Positions 1 through 9,303 of a stretch of DNA of 64,000 nt are shown here, in pieces. Numbering within the stretch: the stretch's first letter is position 1; every line of letters begins with the position of its first letter. Below the pieces are notes generated by a model, which ran no database searches, had not been told where the DNA came from, and was given only the letters and a program-made list of their open reading frames with translations. Both the position numbers and the translations under genes were made by a program. Origin of the DNA: an uncultured bacterium (GTDB taxonomy: Bacteria > Cyanobacteriota > Vampirovibrionia > Gastranaerophilales > Gastranaerophilaceae). The DNA lies in NCBI GenBank assembly GCA_949288725.1, contig CASELF010000017.1:27118-91117 (forward strand). The letters run 5' to 3'.

Positions 1-249
1 TTACCAATCATTGTTGACCCAAGCCACGGTACAGGCCAAAGATACTTAATAGAACCTATGGCTAAAGCAGGACTTGTTGTCGGGGCTGATGGTATTATGG
101 TTGAAGTTCACCACAATCCAGCTTGTGCTCTAAGTGACGGGAAACAAAGTTTATCCATTCCTCAGTTCAAAGAAGTGTTTGCAAGATTAAATAATCTAAT
201 CGACACCCTTCATTTAGAAAAAACAGTAACTATGTCTTGTATGGAATAA
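1..249 (+). CDS. aroF: DAHP synthase, C-terminal part (5' end outside window)
   Basis: The reading frame is open from base 1, so the gene is cut by the window edge; 82 residues remain. The enzyme condenses phosphoenolpyruvate with erythrose-4-phosphate, the first step of the shikimate pathway. The visible part carries the conserved barrel end of the family: [10 protein letters not shown] near the start, then [13 protein letters not shown] and ALSDGKQSL. This matches the type I beta (AroF/AroG-like) class. Any N-terminal regulatory or chorismate mutase domain would lie outside the window. A strong hairpin terminator follows. The tyrosine gene tyrA is nearby but on the other strand. Confidence 0.93.
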   Translation, partial: LPIIVDPSHGTGQRYLIEPMAKAGLVVGADGIMVEVHHNPACALSDGKQSLSIPQFKEVFARLNNLIDTLHLEKTVTMSCME

Positions 250-282
250 AATAATATAAATTTTAAATATATTACAAATTGT

Positions 283-310
283 AAAGTCTCTCAAACACTT
301 GGGGGACTTT
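283..310 (+). terminator. Rho-independent terminator after the DAHP synthase gene
   Basis: A 10-bp stem (283-292 with 301-310, two G-T pairs) encloses an 8-base loop and is followed by an AT-rich stretch. It lies 34 bases past the stop codon. Confidence 0.65.
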
Positions 311-423
311 AATTTTACATAAATGATTGTAAAAATAATTTTAAATGCCTGCAAATTTTTCTAAAAAAAATACTTTATAACTATGTAGGTTATATTTTAA
401 TTTGGTAGAAAGGAAAAGTTATT

Positions 424-1032
424 ATGTCAATTCAAGGTTTAAATTTCAACACAATTCGTCCTCATGGTATTGGTGTAGAGCCAGATGGTAGTCCGGTTTA
501 TTTTGATCCAAACAAAGCTAAAAAACCTAATAAGAAACCAATTTTAATAGATTTTGCTCCAACTACTACTCCTGAACAACGTGAACAAATCGCTAAACTT
601 GTAGAAGCAAGAATTAAACAACAAGAAGCTATTATGGAAGCTCTAAACGAAAAAGGTAAAATCGATCCTCGTCACGATAAAGTATTTATGGATCCAAAAA
701 CAGGTGAACTAACAACTTGGAAACCAGGCATTTATGATCCTGAACAAAAAGAAAAATCTAGCAAAGCAGGTAAAACTCTTGGTACTGTATTAGGCGCTGC
801 ACTTGCTCTTGGTTTGGCATTCATCTTCAGAGGAAAACTTAAAACCTTGGGAACAAAAGCACTTGAAACATTAAAACCTTATGTAAAAACTGTACTTACA
901 AAAGGACAAAGTATACTGAACAAAGGTAAAACTGTTCTAACTAAAGGTGTAGGATTAGCAGAACCTGCTCTTACAAAAGCTAAAGGTCTTGTAAACCAAG
1001 CATTTACTTATGTAAAAAATTTAGTTAAATAA
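424..1032 (+). CDS. Hypothetical membrane-anchored protein, 202 aa
   Basis: I do not recognise a named family. An AGGA ribosome site lies 9 bases before the ATG. Residues 1-110 are polar and proline-rich, opening with GLNFNTIRPHGIGVEPDG. One hydrophobic segment spans about residues 118-135 (TLGTVLGAALALGLAFIF). The last 65 residues are lysine-rich and made of loosely repeated short units such as LTKGQSILNKGKTVLTKG, likely amphipathic helices. There is no signal peptide. The gene stands alone between the terminator and a convergent operon. It may be an inner-membrane protein with a basic C-terminal part; the function is unknown. Confidence 0.7.
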   Translation: MSIQGLNFNTIRPHGIGVEPDGSPVYFDPNKAKKPNKKPILIDFAPTTTPEQREQIAKLVEARIKQQEAIMEALNEKGKIDPRHDKVFMDPKTGELTTWKPGIYDPEQKEKSSKAGKTLGTVLGAALALGLAFIFRGKLKTLGTKALETLKPYVKTVLTKGQSILNKGKTVLTKGVGLAEPALTKAKGLVNQAFTYVKNLVK

Positions 1033-1051
1033 TAATATACAAACAACCCCA

Positions 1052-1804
1052 TTATAAATTCATTGATTGGCGTTTTGATTTAATTTCATTTATCTGCTCA
1101 AGGTAATTTGATTTGGTCAAATCGCCAATTGATTTATATAATTTTAAAATACTTGTTTGAATATTTTCAGAATTCAAATAAATCATATCATTTGCCATCT
1201 CAGGATTAGACATCGCAAGTCTTGTCATATCACGAAAACCTGATGATGCCATTTTCATTGCTAACTCATTATCTTGGGCTGTTTTAAATATTGCTTGCGC
1301 AATTAACATTGGCATATGAGAAATTAATGCAGCAGCCTCATCATGTTTTTGTGGAGTAGTTATAATAGGTTCTGCACCTAACTGTTTTATTATATTTACT
1401 AAAATTTCACTCTCTCCAAAGACCGGTGTAATTACCCATTTGGCACCTTTAAATAAACCTTCAAAAGAATTTTCAAAACCTTTATGTTCAGTTCCTGCCA
1501 TAGGATGGGACGGAACAAATTTATAAGGTCTTTTTTTCTTAGTAACAAATTCTTTTAGCGAACAAACATCAGATACAACTGTCGTTGGGGGCAAAATATT
1601 TTCTAATTCATCCAGAATATTCAAGGTTTTGTTCATCGCTGAACATACAAAAACAAGTTCACAATCTTTTAATACCGAATAATCTTGATAAATATTTTCA
1701 CCGCTTTGAGAATTGGAAACCCCGACAACTTCATAATTTAATTTGATTAAATCTTTAAAAATTGAACCGCCAATTAATCCAAGACCGACTACACCAATTT
1801 TCAT
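1052..1804 (-). CDS. tyrA: Prephenate/arogenate dehydrogenase
   Basis: This 250-residue protein oxidatively decarboxylates prephenate (or arogenate) on the way to tyrosine. The N-terminus has the NAD(P)-binding glycine motif GLGLIGGS. The substrate-site segment SHPMAGTEHKGFENS is diagnostic of the family, and an all-helical dimerisation domain fills the C-terminal half. There is no fused chorismate mutase or ACT domain, and the length is typical of monofunctional enzymes. A GAGGT ribosome site lies 6 bases before the ATG. The gene starts 12 bases after proA ends, so it is the last gene of the plsY-proB-proA-tyrA operon. Choice between NAD and NADP, or prephenate and arogenate, cannot be made from the sequence. 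Confidence 0.93.
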   Translation of the reverse strand: MKIGVVGLGLIGGSIFKDLIKLNYEVVGVSNSQSGENIYQDYSVLKDCELVFVCSAMNKTLNILDELENILPPTTVVSDVCSLKEFVTKKKRPYKFVPSHPMAGTEHKGFENSFEGLFKGAKWVITPVFGESEILVNIIKQLGAEPIITTPQKHDEAAALISHMPMLIAQAIFKTAQDNELAMKMASSGFRDMTRLAMSNPEMANDMIYLNSENIQTSILKLYKSIGDLTKSNYLEQINEIKSKRQSMNL

Positions 1805-1816
1805 AAGATACCTCGT

Positions 1817-3073
1817 TTAGTTCAAATCTTTGTGATGAAAAGTTTTTCTTCCTTTCACATAATCATCAACAATTTGTCCGTTTCCAATCAATTTATATTT
1901 ATATATAGTCAAACCCTCCAACCCGACAGGTCCGCGAGCGTGGGTTTTGTTTGTAGAAATTCCGACTTCTGCACCAAAACCGTATCTGAATCCATCTGCA
2001 AAACGAGTTGAAGCATTGAAATATACTCCTGCTGAATCTACTTTATTCATAAATTTTTCAGCATTTTCAATATTTTTTGTAATAATACTATCTGTATGAC
2101 CTGAACCATAAGTGTTTATATGTTCTATCGCTTCATCAACAGAATTTACAAATTTATATGATAAAGTTTTTTCTCCATATTCAGTTGACCAACTTTGAGG
2201 ATTGGGAATTAGTTGAATTTCATTTAATTGCAATGATGCTAATAATTCATCTTTTTTTGCAAAATCTTTATGAATTAATAAAGTTTCAACCGCATTACAA
2301 GCACTTGGATATTGAGTTTTAGCATCTACTACAACACTTGATGCCATATTGATATCTGCACTTTCATCTACAAATATATGACAAATTCCGCTTGCATGAC
2401 CTAAAACTGGAATTGATGTATTTGCTTTGATGTATTTTACTAAATTATTTCCCCCGCGAGGAATAATTAAATTTATATATTGGTCACACTTTAGCATTTG
2501 TGCAACATCTTCTCGATTAAACACTTGCTGTATAACGTTTTTCGGAAATCCTTGAACTTTATCAAGTGCATTATTTATAATTTCAAGAATTTTTTTATTT
2601 GTATTTTTAGATTCTTTCCCGCCTTTTAAAATTACGGCATTTGAAGATTTTATGGCAAGTGATGAAATCTGTGAAATTACATCAGGTCTTGCTTCAAAAA
2701 TTATTCCCAAAACTCCTATCGGACAAGATACTTTTTGCAAAATTAAATCTTCGTCCAGTTGGCGTTTTAATAAAACCTTTCCGACAGGATCTTCCAAATG
2801 TGAAATATCACGTATCCCTTGAATCATATCACGCATTTTGTTCTCATCAAGTTTTAATCTGTTATATACGGATTTTGAAATCTCCCCACTATCAAGAAGT
2901 ACTTCCGCTTCTTTTAAATCTTGCTTATTACTTTCAAAAATTTCCTGCTTATTTTCTTCTATCAAATCCGCAATAGAATTCAGCGCAGAATTTTTAATTT
3001 CAGAACTTAAATCAGCAATCTCTAAAGAGGCTTGTTTTGCACGTTTTGCAATATTTATAAAATCTTCAACCAT
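1817..3073 (-). CDS. proA: Glutamate-5-semialdehyde dehydrogenase (gamma-glutamyl phosphate reductase)
   Basis: This 418-residue enzyme reduces gamma-glutamyl phosphate with NADPH, the second step of proline synthesis. It belongs to the aldehyde dehydrogenase superfamily. The catalytic cysteine lies in SACNAVETLLIH, and the conserved IFEARPDV and IIPRGG segments are present. I chose the ATG at 3073 because GGAG lies 6 bases upstream; the frame can be extended to a TTG at 3085 without a better site. proB ends 14 bases upstream, and the ProB and ProA proteins are known to channel the unstable phosphate between them. Confidence 0.96.
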   Translation of the reverse strand: MVEDFINIAKRAKQASLEIADLSSEIKNSALNSIADLIEENKQEIFESNKQDLKEAEVLLDSGEISKSVYNRLKLDENKMRDMIQGIRDISHLEDPVGKVLLKRQLDEDLILQKVSCPIGVLGIIFEARPDVISQISSLAIKSSNAVILKGGKESKNTNKKILEIINNALDKVQGFPKNVIQQVFNREDVAQMLKCDQYINLIIPRGGNNLVKYIKANTSIPVLGHASGICHIFVDESADINMASSVVVDAKTQYPSACNAVETLLIHKDFAKKDELLASLQLNEIQLIPNPQSWSTEYGEKTLSYKFVNSVDEAIEHINTYGSGHTDSIITKNIENAEKFMNKVDSAGVYFNASTRFADGFRYGFGAEVGISTNKTHARGPVGLEGLTIYKYKLIGNGQIVDDYVKGRKTFHHKDLN

Positions 3074-3087
3074 AATTTTCTCCAAAT

Positions 3088-4233
3088 TTAAAGCAGAGTT
3101 ATATTATCTCTTGTTATAATTGCATCATAATTTTTAAATCCTAAAATTTCTGCAATATTGTCTGAATGATGACCTATAACTTTTTTACAAGAATTGGAAT
3201 CATAATTAACAATTCCTCTTGCAAATTCATTTTTATCTTCGTCCAAAATTGAAATTACATCACCTTTTTTGAAGGTATTTATAACATCTATAACCCCAAT
3301 AGGTAAAAGACTTTTTTCTGCCAATAAGGCTTTTTTTGCACCATTATTAACAACAATTTTCCCAATAATATTTGTAGCATATCCAATCCATCTTCTTTTA
3401 TCAGACATACTGCGATTTTCAGGCAAAAACATTGTCCCTAAATCTTCACCTTCAAAAATTCTTCTGATAACATAAGGCTCTTTCCCGTTTGCTATCAAAA
3501 CCTTTCCGCCAAATCTTGTCACCTGACGAGCGGCTTTTAATTTGGTTTCCATACCGCCTCTGCCACCGCTGGAAGTACCTGAAGCAAGTGCTAATATGCT
3601 ATCATCAACTTTTTCAACACATTTTATAAGTTTGGCATCTTTATTTGTTTTTGGATTGTCACTATATAACCCTGCAATATCTGACAAAATTATCAACAAA
3701 TCAGCATCTAATTCACTTGCAACAAGAGCTGACAACTTATCGTTATCAGAGAAACATACTTGCATATCCTCTATTCCATCACGCAAAGTTACATCACGTG
3801 TTGAAACGGTATCATTTTGATTAATTACAGGAATTGCACCAAGTTCAAGCAATTTGTTTAATGTTGTTCTCAAACTTAAATATCTTTCTCTTACAGAAAA
3901 ATCATCTTCTGTTAATAGAATTTGTGCTGCGACAAGTCCGTATGTTTCAAAACCGCCTTCATATATAGACATCAATTTTCCCTGCCCGATAGCCGCACAT
4001 GCCTGCTTTAGCGCAGTACCTTGAGTATCTTGAAGATTTAATCGTTTTTTACCAAGTCCGACAGCACCTGAAGTTATCAAGATAACTTCTTTCCCTGACA
4101 TAACTAATGTTGCCATATCTTCAATAAATGAATATATTCTCGGCAGTGATACATATCCTTCATCATTTCTTAATACATTTGTTCCAAGTTTTACAACTAT
4201 TCGTTTTGCTTTTACAAATTCTAATCTGTCCAT
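3088..4233 (-). CDS. proB: Glutamate 5-kinase with C-terminal PUA domain
   Basis: This 381-residue enzyme phosphorylates glutamate and is normally the feedback-inhibited entry step to proline. The amino acid kinase domain fills about residues 1-260, with VVKLGTNVL and TSGAVGLGKKRL near the start and SDIAGLYSDNP in the middle. The last 100 residues form a PUA domain, as in the long ProB class. It lies 9 bases downstream of plsY and 14 bases upstream of proA in one operon. Confidence 0.96.
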   Translation of the reverse strand: MDRLEFVKAKRIVVKLGTNVLRNDEGYVSLPRIYSFIEDMATLVMSGKEVILITSGAVGLGKKRLNLQDTQGTALKQACAAIGQGKLMSIYEGGFETYGLVAAQILLTEDDFSVRERYLSLRTTLNKLLELGAIPVINQNDTVSTRDVTLRDGIEDMQVCFSDNDKLSALVASELDADLLIILSDIAGLYSDNPKTNKDAKLIKCVEKVDDSILALASGTSSGGRGGMETKLKAARQVTRFGGKVLIANGKEPYVIRRIFEGEDLGTMFLPENRSMSDKRRWIGYATNIIGKIVVNNGAKKALLAEKSLLPIGVIDVINTFKKGDVISILDEDKNEFARGIVNYDSNSCKKVIGHHSDNIAEILGFKNYDAIITRDNITLL

Positions 4234-4242
4234 TTTTTAGTT

Positions 4243-4887
4243 TTATCTAACCTTATTTTCATTTCCTGCGATTAATCTTTTAATATTTTCTCTATGTAGA
4301 AAAATTACATAAATTGCAGCAATCACTGTATAAACAATAAATGCTGAAGGTGTTTTTAATAACCACATAATAATCGGAGCAACAGCAAGTGCAACTATTG
4401 AACCAACTGAAACGTATTTAGAAAACCAAGTTACAACACTCCATATAACAGCAACACATAAACCAACTATCCAATTTAGAGCAAACAAAGTTCCAACACC
4501 TGAAGCCACAGATTTGCCTCCGGTAAATTCAAGATAAACTGATTTGCTGTGTCCTAAAATTACGCAAACTGCCGCAACAACAGGTAAAATTCCATTATTG
4601 AATATTACTGGCGGAATTATATAATCATAAGTTAAAGACTTAGCAAAAAATATTGCCAGCAATACAGGAATTGCACCTTTTAAGGCATCTAATAACATTA
4701 CAGTAAAAAACCATTTTTTACCCATTACACGTTTAACATTTGTTGCACCGGTTGAACCAGAACCGACTGTTCTGATATCTTGTCCGGTAAATAATTTAAC
4801 AATAATATACCCCGTCGGAATTGAGCCGATTAAATAAGCAAGTATCGCAACAATTGATATCTCTCTTATAATTTCCATATAATTCAT
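4243..4887 (-). CDS. plsY: Glycerol-3-phosphate acyltransferase (acyl-phosphate type)
   Basis: PlsY transfers an acyl group from acyl-phosphate to glycerol-3-phosphate, the first step of membrane phospholipid synthesis. The 214-residue protein is almost wholly membrane-embedded. It shows the three family motifs: GSIPTGYIIVKL near residue 21, GSGSTGATNVKR near 42, and GHSKSVYLEFTGGKSVASG near 112. A long AGGGGAGAAG ribosome site precedes the ATG. It is the first gene of the operon continuing into proB, proA and tyrA; the pairing with proline genes probably reflects shared transcription only. Confidence 0.94.
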   Translation of the reverse strand: MNYMEIIREISIVAILAYLIGSIPTGYIIVKLFTGQDIRTVGSGSTGATNVKRVMGKKWFFTVMLLDALKGAIPVLLAIFFAKSLTYDYIIPPVIFNNGILPVVAAVCVILGHSKSVYLEFTGGKSVASGVGTLFALNWIVGLCVAVIWSVVTWFSKYVSVGSIVALAVAPIIMWLLKTPSAFIVYTVIAAIYVIFLHRENIKRLIAGNENKVR

Positions 4888-4991
4888 ATTCTTCTCCCCT
4901 TTTAATTTATTTAATTATATCACATCTAATATATCAAATAATTTTTGTAACAGAATGTAAATCCTGAAAATATCTCCATTACTACGCAAAT

Positions 4992-5897
4992 TTATTTCAA
5001 AAATAATTTAAAACATAAATTTTCCACAACTGTTTGAAGATTCATCTTAGATAATGTAGTTTGCTGCATTGCCTCTTCAACATATTTTAAATCCTCAAGC
5101 ACCCTATAATACAATAACTTGTTATTAAAATTGGCAACCAAAACATCGAACATATAATTTTGAATTTGAATAAAAATTTCCTTCGGTTCGTTGTCCATTA
5201 CAAGGTGCAATAATTCATTTTCCACATCAAGCACTTTATTTTTATCTATAGTCCAATAATTTGTAATAACATTTTCCACTAGAGAATAATCCCTGTCATT
5301 ATCAATTAAAGAAGGTACAAAAAACGATTGTGCTCTTGATACTACAGTCGAAATAACATCTGTTTTATCTTTTGTCAGAAAAATAAATGTTGTATTTTTC
5401 GGCGGTTCTTCAAAGGTTTTTAATAAAGCATTAGACGTTGCTTCAGGAAAATTTATTTTATTTAAAGGCAATAAATTTCCATCTTCATCCCTATCACAAA
5501 ATATATAAACTCTATGATAATCACTTGAAATAGATAATTCATTTATAATAGATTTTGCTTGGTTAATATTTATATTTTTCTTACCCTTTGAAAAATCTTC
5601 ATCATCTGAAGAATTTGTATCAGCCTCTTTGAAATCTAATCTTGTATAAATTTTTATCGCAGGGTGAGTTTGTTCTCTTATCCATTTGCAGTTTAAACAA
5701 TTACAATCAAGACTTTTATCTTCTTTGCAATTCAAAAGTCTTGCAATTTCAAGAGCCAACTCGCACTGCAATTTTATATCCGGCCCCCACAATAATAAAC
5801 AGTGGCTAATATTTTTATTCTCATCGGTAATACCTTTTTGAAAATAATCTATTAACTTTGGAACTTTTTGAACAACAGAACTATCGTAATATTGCAT
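4992..5897 (-). CDS. holB: DNA polymerase III delta' subunit (clamp loader)
   Basis: The 301-residue protein is an AAA+ relative of the clamp loader, needed to place the sliding clamp on DNA. Visible features are a degenerate P-loop region (LLWGPDIKLQCELA), a cysteine cluster CKEDKSLDCNCLNC of the zinc-finger type, and the SRC-like segment VSRAQSFF. The segment EATSNALLKTFEEPP is highly typical of HolB. I chose the ATG at 5897 because AGAGAGG lies 6 bases upstream; the frame extends to 5918. It overlaps the end of holA by 17 bases, so the two are translationally coupled, which suits two subunits of one complex. Confidence 0.88.
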   Translation of the reverse strand: MQYYDSSVVQKVPKLIDYFQKGITDENKNISHCLLLWGPDIKLQCELALEIARLLNCKEDKSLDCNCLNCKWIREQTHPAIKIYTRLDFKEADTNSSDDEDFSKGKKNININQAKSIINELSISSDYHRVYIFCDRDEDGNLLPLNKINFPEATSNALLKTFEEPPKNTTFIFLTKDKTDVISTVVSRAQSFFVPSLIDNDRDYSLVENVITNYWTIDKNKVLDVENELLHLVMDNEPKEIFIQIQNYMFDVLVANFNNKLLYYRVLEDLKYVEEAMQQTTLSKMNLQTVVENLCFKLFLK

Positions 5898-6849
5898 ATT
5901 CAACCTCTCTATCAACATCCAGTGCTGATTGTCCTGTTTTTATTTTATATTCTGCCTCTGTAATATTTTCCTTTAATCTTACAAGATTTTTTAACGAAAT
6001 ATTTTTAACCTTTTGAACTTCTAATTTTGCACGATATGGGTGCATATTCAAAATTTTTGCAATCTCATCAGGAGAATATTTCACAGAATTAACCTTGATT
6101 TGAATTTTTCCATGAAGAAGTGTTTGCAAAACTGATAATATTTCAAGCGGATGTTTTTTAGATAAAAGTTTGTGATATTCTTCAAGTGCCTTGGGTTTAT
6201 TTTCGGCAATCAAATAATCCGCAAATGTAAATATATCTTCATTTATGACACAAATTTCTTTTACTGTTTGTTTTGTAACAGGATTTTTACCTGCATAAAT
6301 TTTTAATTTTTCAAGTTCAGAATCAAGCAAACGTAAATTTGAACCCACTTGAAGTAAAATAGTTGCTGCAACATCATCAGAAATTTTTATATCTTTTGAT
6401 TTTGCTCTTTGTTTTATCCAAGTTTCAAGTTCGGCAGTCTTATATGACGGAATTTTTAAAAATTCTTTTGCATTATATTTTGAAAACAGTTTAAATATTT
6501 TTCTGCGTTTATCTATTTTTTTCTGACTATCCTCAGGAATTACCGCAGTCAAAATTATATCAAGATTTTCTCCGCAACTATCCATAGCATCAGCAATTTG
6601 AGAAAGTTGTTTGTCATCGAATGATTTATCTTCAGATTTTCCGCATAAATAATTTAAACAATTAATTTCTATGAGCATTTTCCCAAACATCATAGGCTGA
6701 GTTTTTAAAACCGCCACAAAATCAGGAAATTTAAGGTTGTTATAATATTTATAACTCATTTCAATAAAATTCTGATCAAGTTGTTCCTTAAACTTCTTAA
6801 CCTCGTTTGAAATATTAAATTCCTCATCCCCATAGAAAAAATAAATCAT
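5881..6849 (-). CDS. holA: DNA polymerase III delta subunit (clamp loader)
   Basis: The 322-residue protein matches the delta subunit that opens the sliding clamp. It opens with IYFFYGDEEF, the usual HolA start. The middle contains VGSNLRLLDSELEKLKIYAG, a family signature (here given in part), and the C-terminal collar domain follows. Early residues FGKMLIEINCLN fit the clamp-contact strand. It is upstream of holB and overlaps it. The divergent murC promoter region lies 150 bases away. Confidence 0.87.
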   Translation of the reverse strand: MIYFFYGDEEFNISNEVKKFKEQLDQNFIEMSYKYYNNLKFPDFVAVLKTQPMMFGKMLIEINCLNYLCGKSEDKSFDDKQLSQIADAMDSCGENLDIILTAVIPEDSQKKIDKRRKIFKLFSKYNAKEFLKIPSYKTAELETWIKQRAKSKDIKISDDVAATILLQVGSNLRLLDSELEKLKIYAGKNPVTKQTVKEICVINEDIFTFADYLIAENKPKALEEYHKLLSKKHPLEILSVLQTLLHGKIQIKVNSVKYSPDEIAKILNMHPYRAKLEVQKVKNISLKNLVRLKENITEAEYKIKTGQSALDVDREVEYAILR

Positions 6850-6922
6850 ATTCCAATTATATAGAAAAATATTACTAAAGCAATTTATTGTAAACAGAAT
6901 TATGTTAAAAAAATATAATATT

Positions 6923-6952
6923 CGGACAGAAATTCTATTTTAGTAATATAAT
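6923..6952 (+). promoter_or_regulatory. Candidate sigma-70 promoter for the murC operon
   Basis: A perfect TATAAT lies at 6947-6952. A CGGACA at 6923-6928 could serve as a weak -35 box with an 18-base spacer. It is 45 bases before the murC start, in the divergent gap with holA. Confidence 0.42.
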
Positions 6953-6996
6953 TGTAAAAAGAAGTAGAGAATAATATAAATAGTAGGGATAAAGAA

Positions 6997-8394
6997 TTGA
7001 AAAAGAAATATCATTTTATTGCCATAGGCGGCGTAGGGATGAGCGGACTTGCTAAATTCTTATTACAAAAGGGTTTTGAAGTTTCAGGCTCAGATATTAG
7101 TGACAGTAAGTATGTTCAAAAAGTTAGAAAATTAGGGGCAAAAGTTTCTATAGGACACGATGCCAAAAATGTTCCTGAAGATTGTGTAGTTGTTGTTAGT
7201 ACAGCAATTAAAGAAAACAATCCGGAACTTCAAAGAGCAAAAGAATTAGGATTACCAATTTGGCACAGATCAGACTTGTTGGTAGAAATTGCTAAAAATG
7301 AAGAATATTTTATCGGATTTTCAGGCACTCACGGCAAAACAACAACAAGCGGTTTGTGCGCTTATGTATTAGATAAGGCAGGTTATAAACCATCTTATGT
7401 TGTCGGCGGAATAATTCCTGAACTTGATTCTAATGCTAATGCAACTAATGAAAAATATTTCATTGCAGAATTAGATGAAAGTGACGGTACTATTGTAAAA
7501 TATTCTGCAAATCTTGTTGTAGTTAACAATCTTGAACCTGACCATTTGGATTTTTACAAAAATGGCTTGGATTCAATATTGGAAACATTTGAAAAATTTA
7601 TATCAAACATTCGTCCAAATGGTATAGTTCTTGCCAATACCGACAATGACGGAGTTAAAAGACTTGTTAAATATTTCACAGAACATGAACCTGCAAACAA
7701 TGCCACATTTATAACATATTCAATCGGCGGAAACACAGATTATTCTGCTAAAAATATAAATTATGCCGAAGATTTTACAAGTTTTGATATATACTACAAA
7801 GGTGAATTACAAACGAATTTAAAAATTTGTCTGAAAGGTGTTCACAATGTTTATAACTCACTTGCAGTATGGGCAAGTTTACACCAATCAGGAATTGAAA
7901 TGGAACGTGTAAATCCACATTTTGCAACCTTTATAGGAATGGGCAGAAGATTTCAAAAAGTCGGAGAATTTAACGGAATTTCTATCTATGATGATTACGC
8001 ACATCACCCGACAGAAATCAAAGCAACATTATCTGCTTCAAAATCCTTCAAGGACAGAAATGTTATTGCAGTATTTCAACCGCACAGATATACAAGATTG
8101 CAAAACCTTTGGAATGAATTCATGACAGCATTTTCTAATGTTGACAGAATTGTTGTTACTGATGTTTATGCAGCAAGTGAAGAACCTATTGAAGGGGTTA
8201 ATTCTGTTGCTTTCACAAATGAATTGAAAGAAAAACTTGATATTCCTTGCGAAAATTTATCAGGCGATATGCACGAAGTTGCTAAAAAATTACTGCCAAC
8301 TTTAAAATCAGGTGATGTAGTAATCGGACTTGGTGCAGGTTCTATCACAAATTTAGGGAAAGAATTACTAAATTTAAGCGAAGCAAAGGTATAG
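6997..8394 (+). CDS. murC: UDP-N-acetylmuramate--L-alanine ligase
   Basis: MurC adds L-alanine to UDP-MurNAc in the cytoplasm, starting the peptidoglycan stem peptide. The 465-residue protein has an N-terminal Rossmann-like domain (IGGVGMSGLA), the ATP-binding GTHGKTTT at 110-117, and DDYAHHPTEI in the C-terminal part. The start codon is TTG at 6997; no ATG lies near the conserved N-terminus. The gene leads a tightly packed envelope operon with murB 3 bases downstream. Confidence 0.96.
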   Translation: MKKKYHFIAIGGVGMSGLAKFLLQKGFEVSGSDISDSKYVQKVRKLGAKVSIGHDAKNVPEDCVVVVSTAIKENNPELQRAKELGLPIWHRSDLLVEIAKNEEYFIGFSGTHGKTTTSGLCAYVLDKAGYKPSYVVGGIIPELDSNANATNEKYFIAELDESDGTIVKYSANLVVVNNLEPDHLDFYKNGLDSILETFEKFISNIRPNGIVLANTDNDGVKRLVKYFTEHEPANNATFITYSIGGNTDYSAKNINYAEDFTSFDIYYKGELQTNLKICLKGVHNVYNSLAVWASLHQSGIEMERVNPHFATFIGMGRRFQKVGEFNGISIYDDYAHHPTEIKATLSASKSFKDRNVIAVFQPHRYTRLQNLWNEFMTAFSNVDRIVVTDVYAASEEPIEGVNSVAFTNELKEKLDIPCENLSGDMHEVAKKLLPTLKSGDVVIGLGAGSITNLGKELLNLSEAKV

Positions 8395-8397
8395 AAA

Positions 8398-9303
8398 ATG
8401 AACGTTGTTTCTGAAAAAAACTTTGATATTAGGAAATTAACTTCTTTCAAAATCGGCGGAAATATTAAAGAAGTTTTTTTCCCTGAAAATGTTGAAGATT
8501 TTGAAAATATCTTAAACACCTATCCTAATGCCAAAGTTTTCGGAAACCTTTCAAACACATTGATCTCATCTGACGGATATGATGGAGTTGTTATAATAAC
8601 AACCCGCATGGACAAAATCAAAATTGAAGGTAATACTGTTATTGCAGATGCCGGAGTAAAAGGTCCAAAATTAGCACAAGTTGTCTGTGAACAAGGTTTA
8701 TCAGGACTTGAATTTATGATTGGATTTCCGGGTTCTGTTGGAGGTGAAGTATTTATGAATGCTTCTGCTAATTCTCAAGCAATCAGTGACAGTTTAACTT
8801 CTGTACTTTGCTATTCAAAAGAAAAAGGTCTTGTCAGATATTCAAAAGATGAAATGGATTTTTCATACCGTCATTCAAGATGCAAGAAAGACAATTTGAT
8901 TGTTTTGCAAGCTGAATTTAGATTACTTTCTAAAAATAAAACTGAAATAAAACAACAAATGGAAAATAATTTGCAATTTAGAAAAGCACATCAACCATCT
9001 TTAGCACTTCCAAATTGTGGGAGTATCTTCAAAAATCCTCAAGGGGATTCGGCAGGAAGATTGCTTGATTCAATAGGTGCAAAATCTATGACTTGCGGGG
9101 GCTCAAAAGTTTGGGAAAACCATGCAAACTTTATTGTAAATAACAATAACGCAACATCACTTGATGTTTTGACATTGATGTATAATCTATACACAAAAGT
9201 GAAAGACAAATACGAGATTGAACTGGAACCTGAAATAATCTTTTTAGGCGGAAAAAATGAGAAGGAAAATGAATTATGCAAGACACTATACAAAGTAAAA
9301 TAG
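8398..9303 (+). CDS. murB: UDP-N-acetylenolpyruvoylglucosamine reductase
   Basis: MurB reduces enolpyruvyl-UDP-GlcNAc with NADPH using bound FAD, making UDP-MurNAc. The 301-residue protein has the FAD-binding TSFKIGGN start, the GFPGSVGGEVFMNA motif, and SYRHSRCKK. The catalytic serine is in CGSIFKNPQGDSAG, and the C-terminal ELEPEI supplies the glutamate. The length is that of type II MurB. It lies between murC and ddl; its 3' end overlaps ddl by 28 bases. Confidence 0.96.
   Translation: MNVVSEKNFDIRKLTSFKIGGNIKEVFFPENVEDFENILNTYPNAKVFGNLSNTLISSDGYDGVVIITTRMDKIKIEGNTVIADAGVKGPKLAQVVCEQGLSGLEFMIGFPGSVGGEVFMNASANSQAISDSLTSVLCYSKEKGLVRYSKDEMDFSYRHSRCKKDNLIVLQAEFRLLSKNKTEIKQQMENNLQFRKAHQPSLALPNCGSIFKNPQGDSAGRLLDSIGAKSMTCGGSKVWENHANFIVNNNNATSLDVLTLMYNLYTKVKDKYEIELEPEIIFLGGKNEKENELCKTLYKVK

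Noticed and set aside
2641..3119. Plus-strand open frames opposite proA
   Set aside because: Antisense shadows without ribosome sites.
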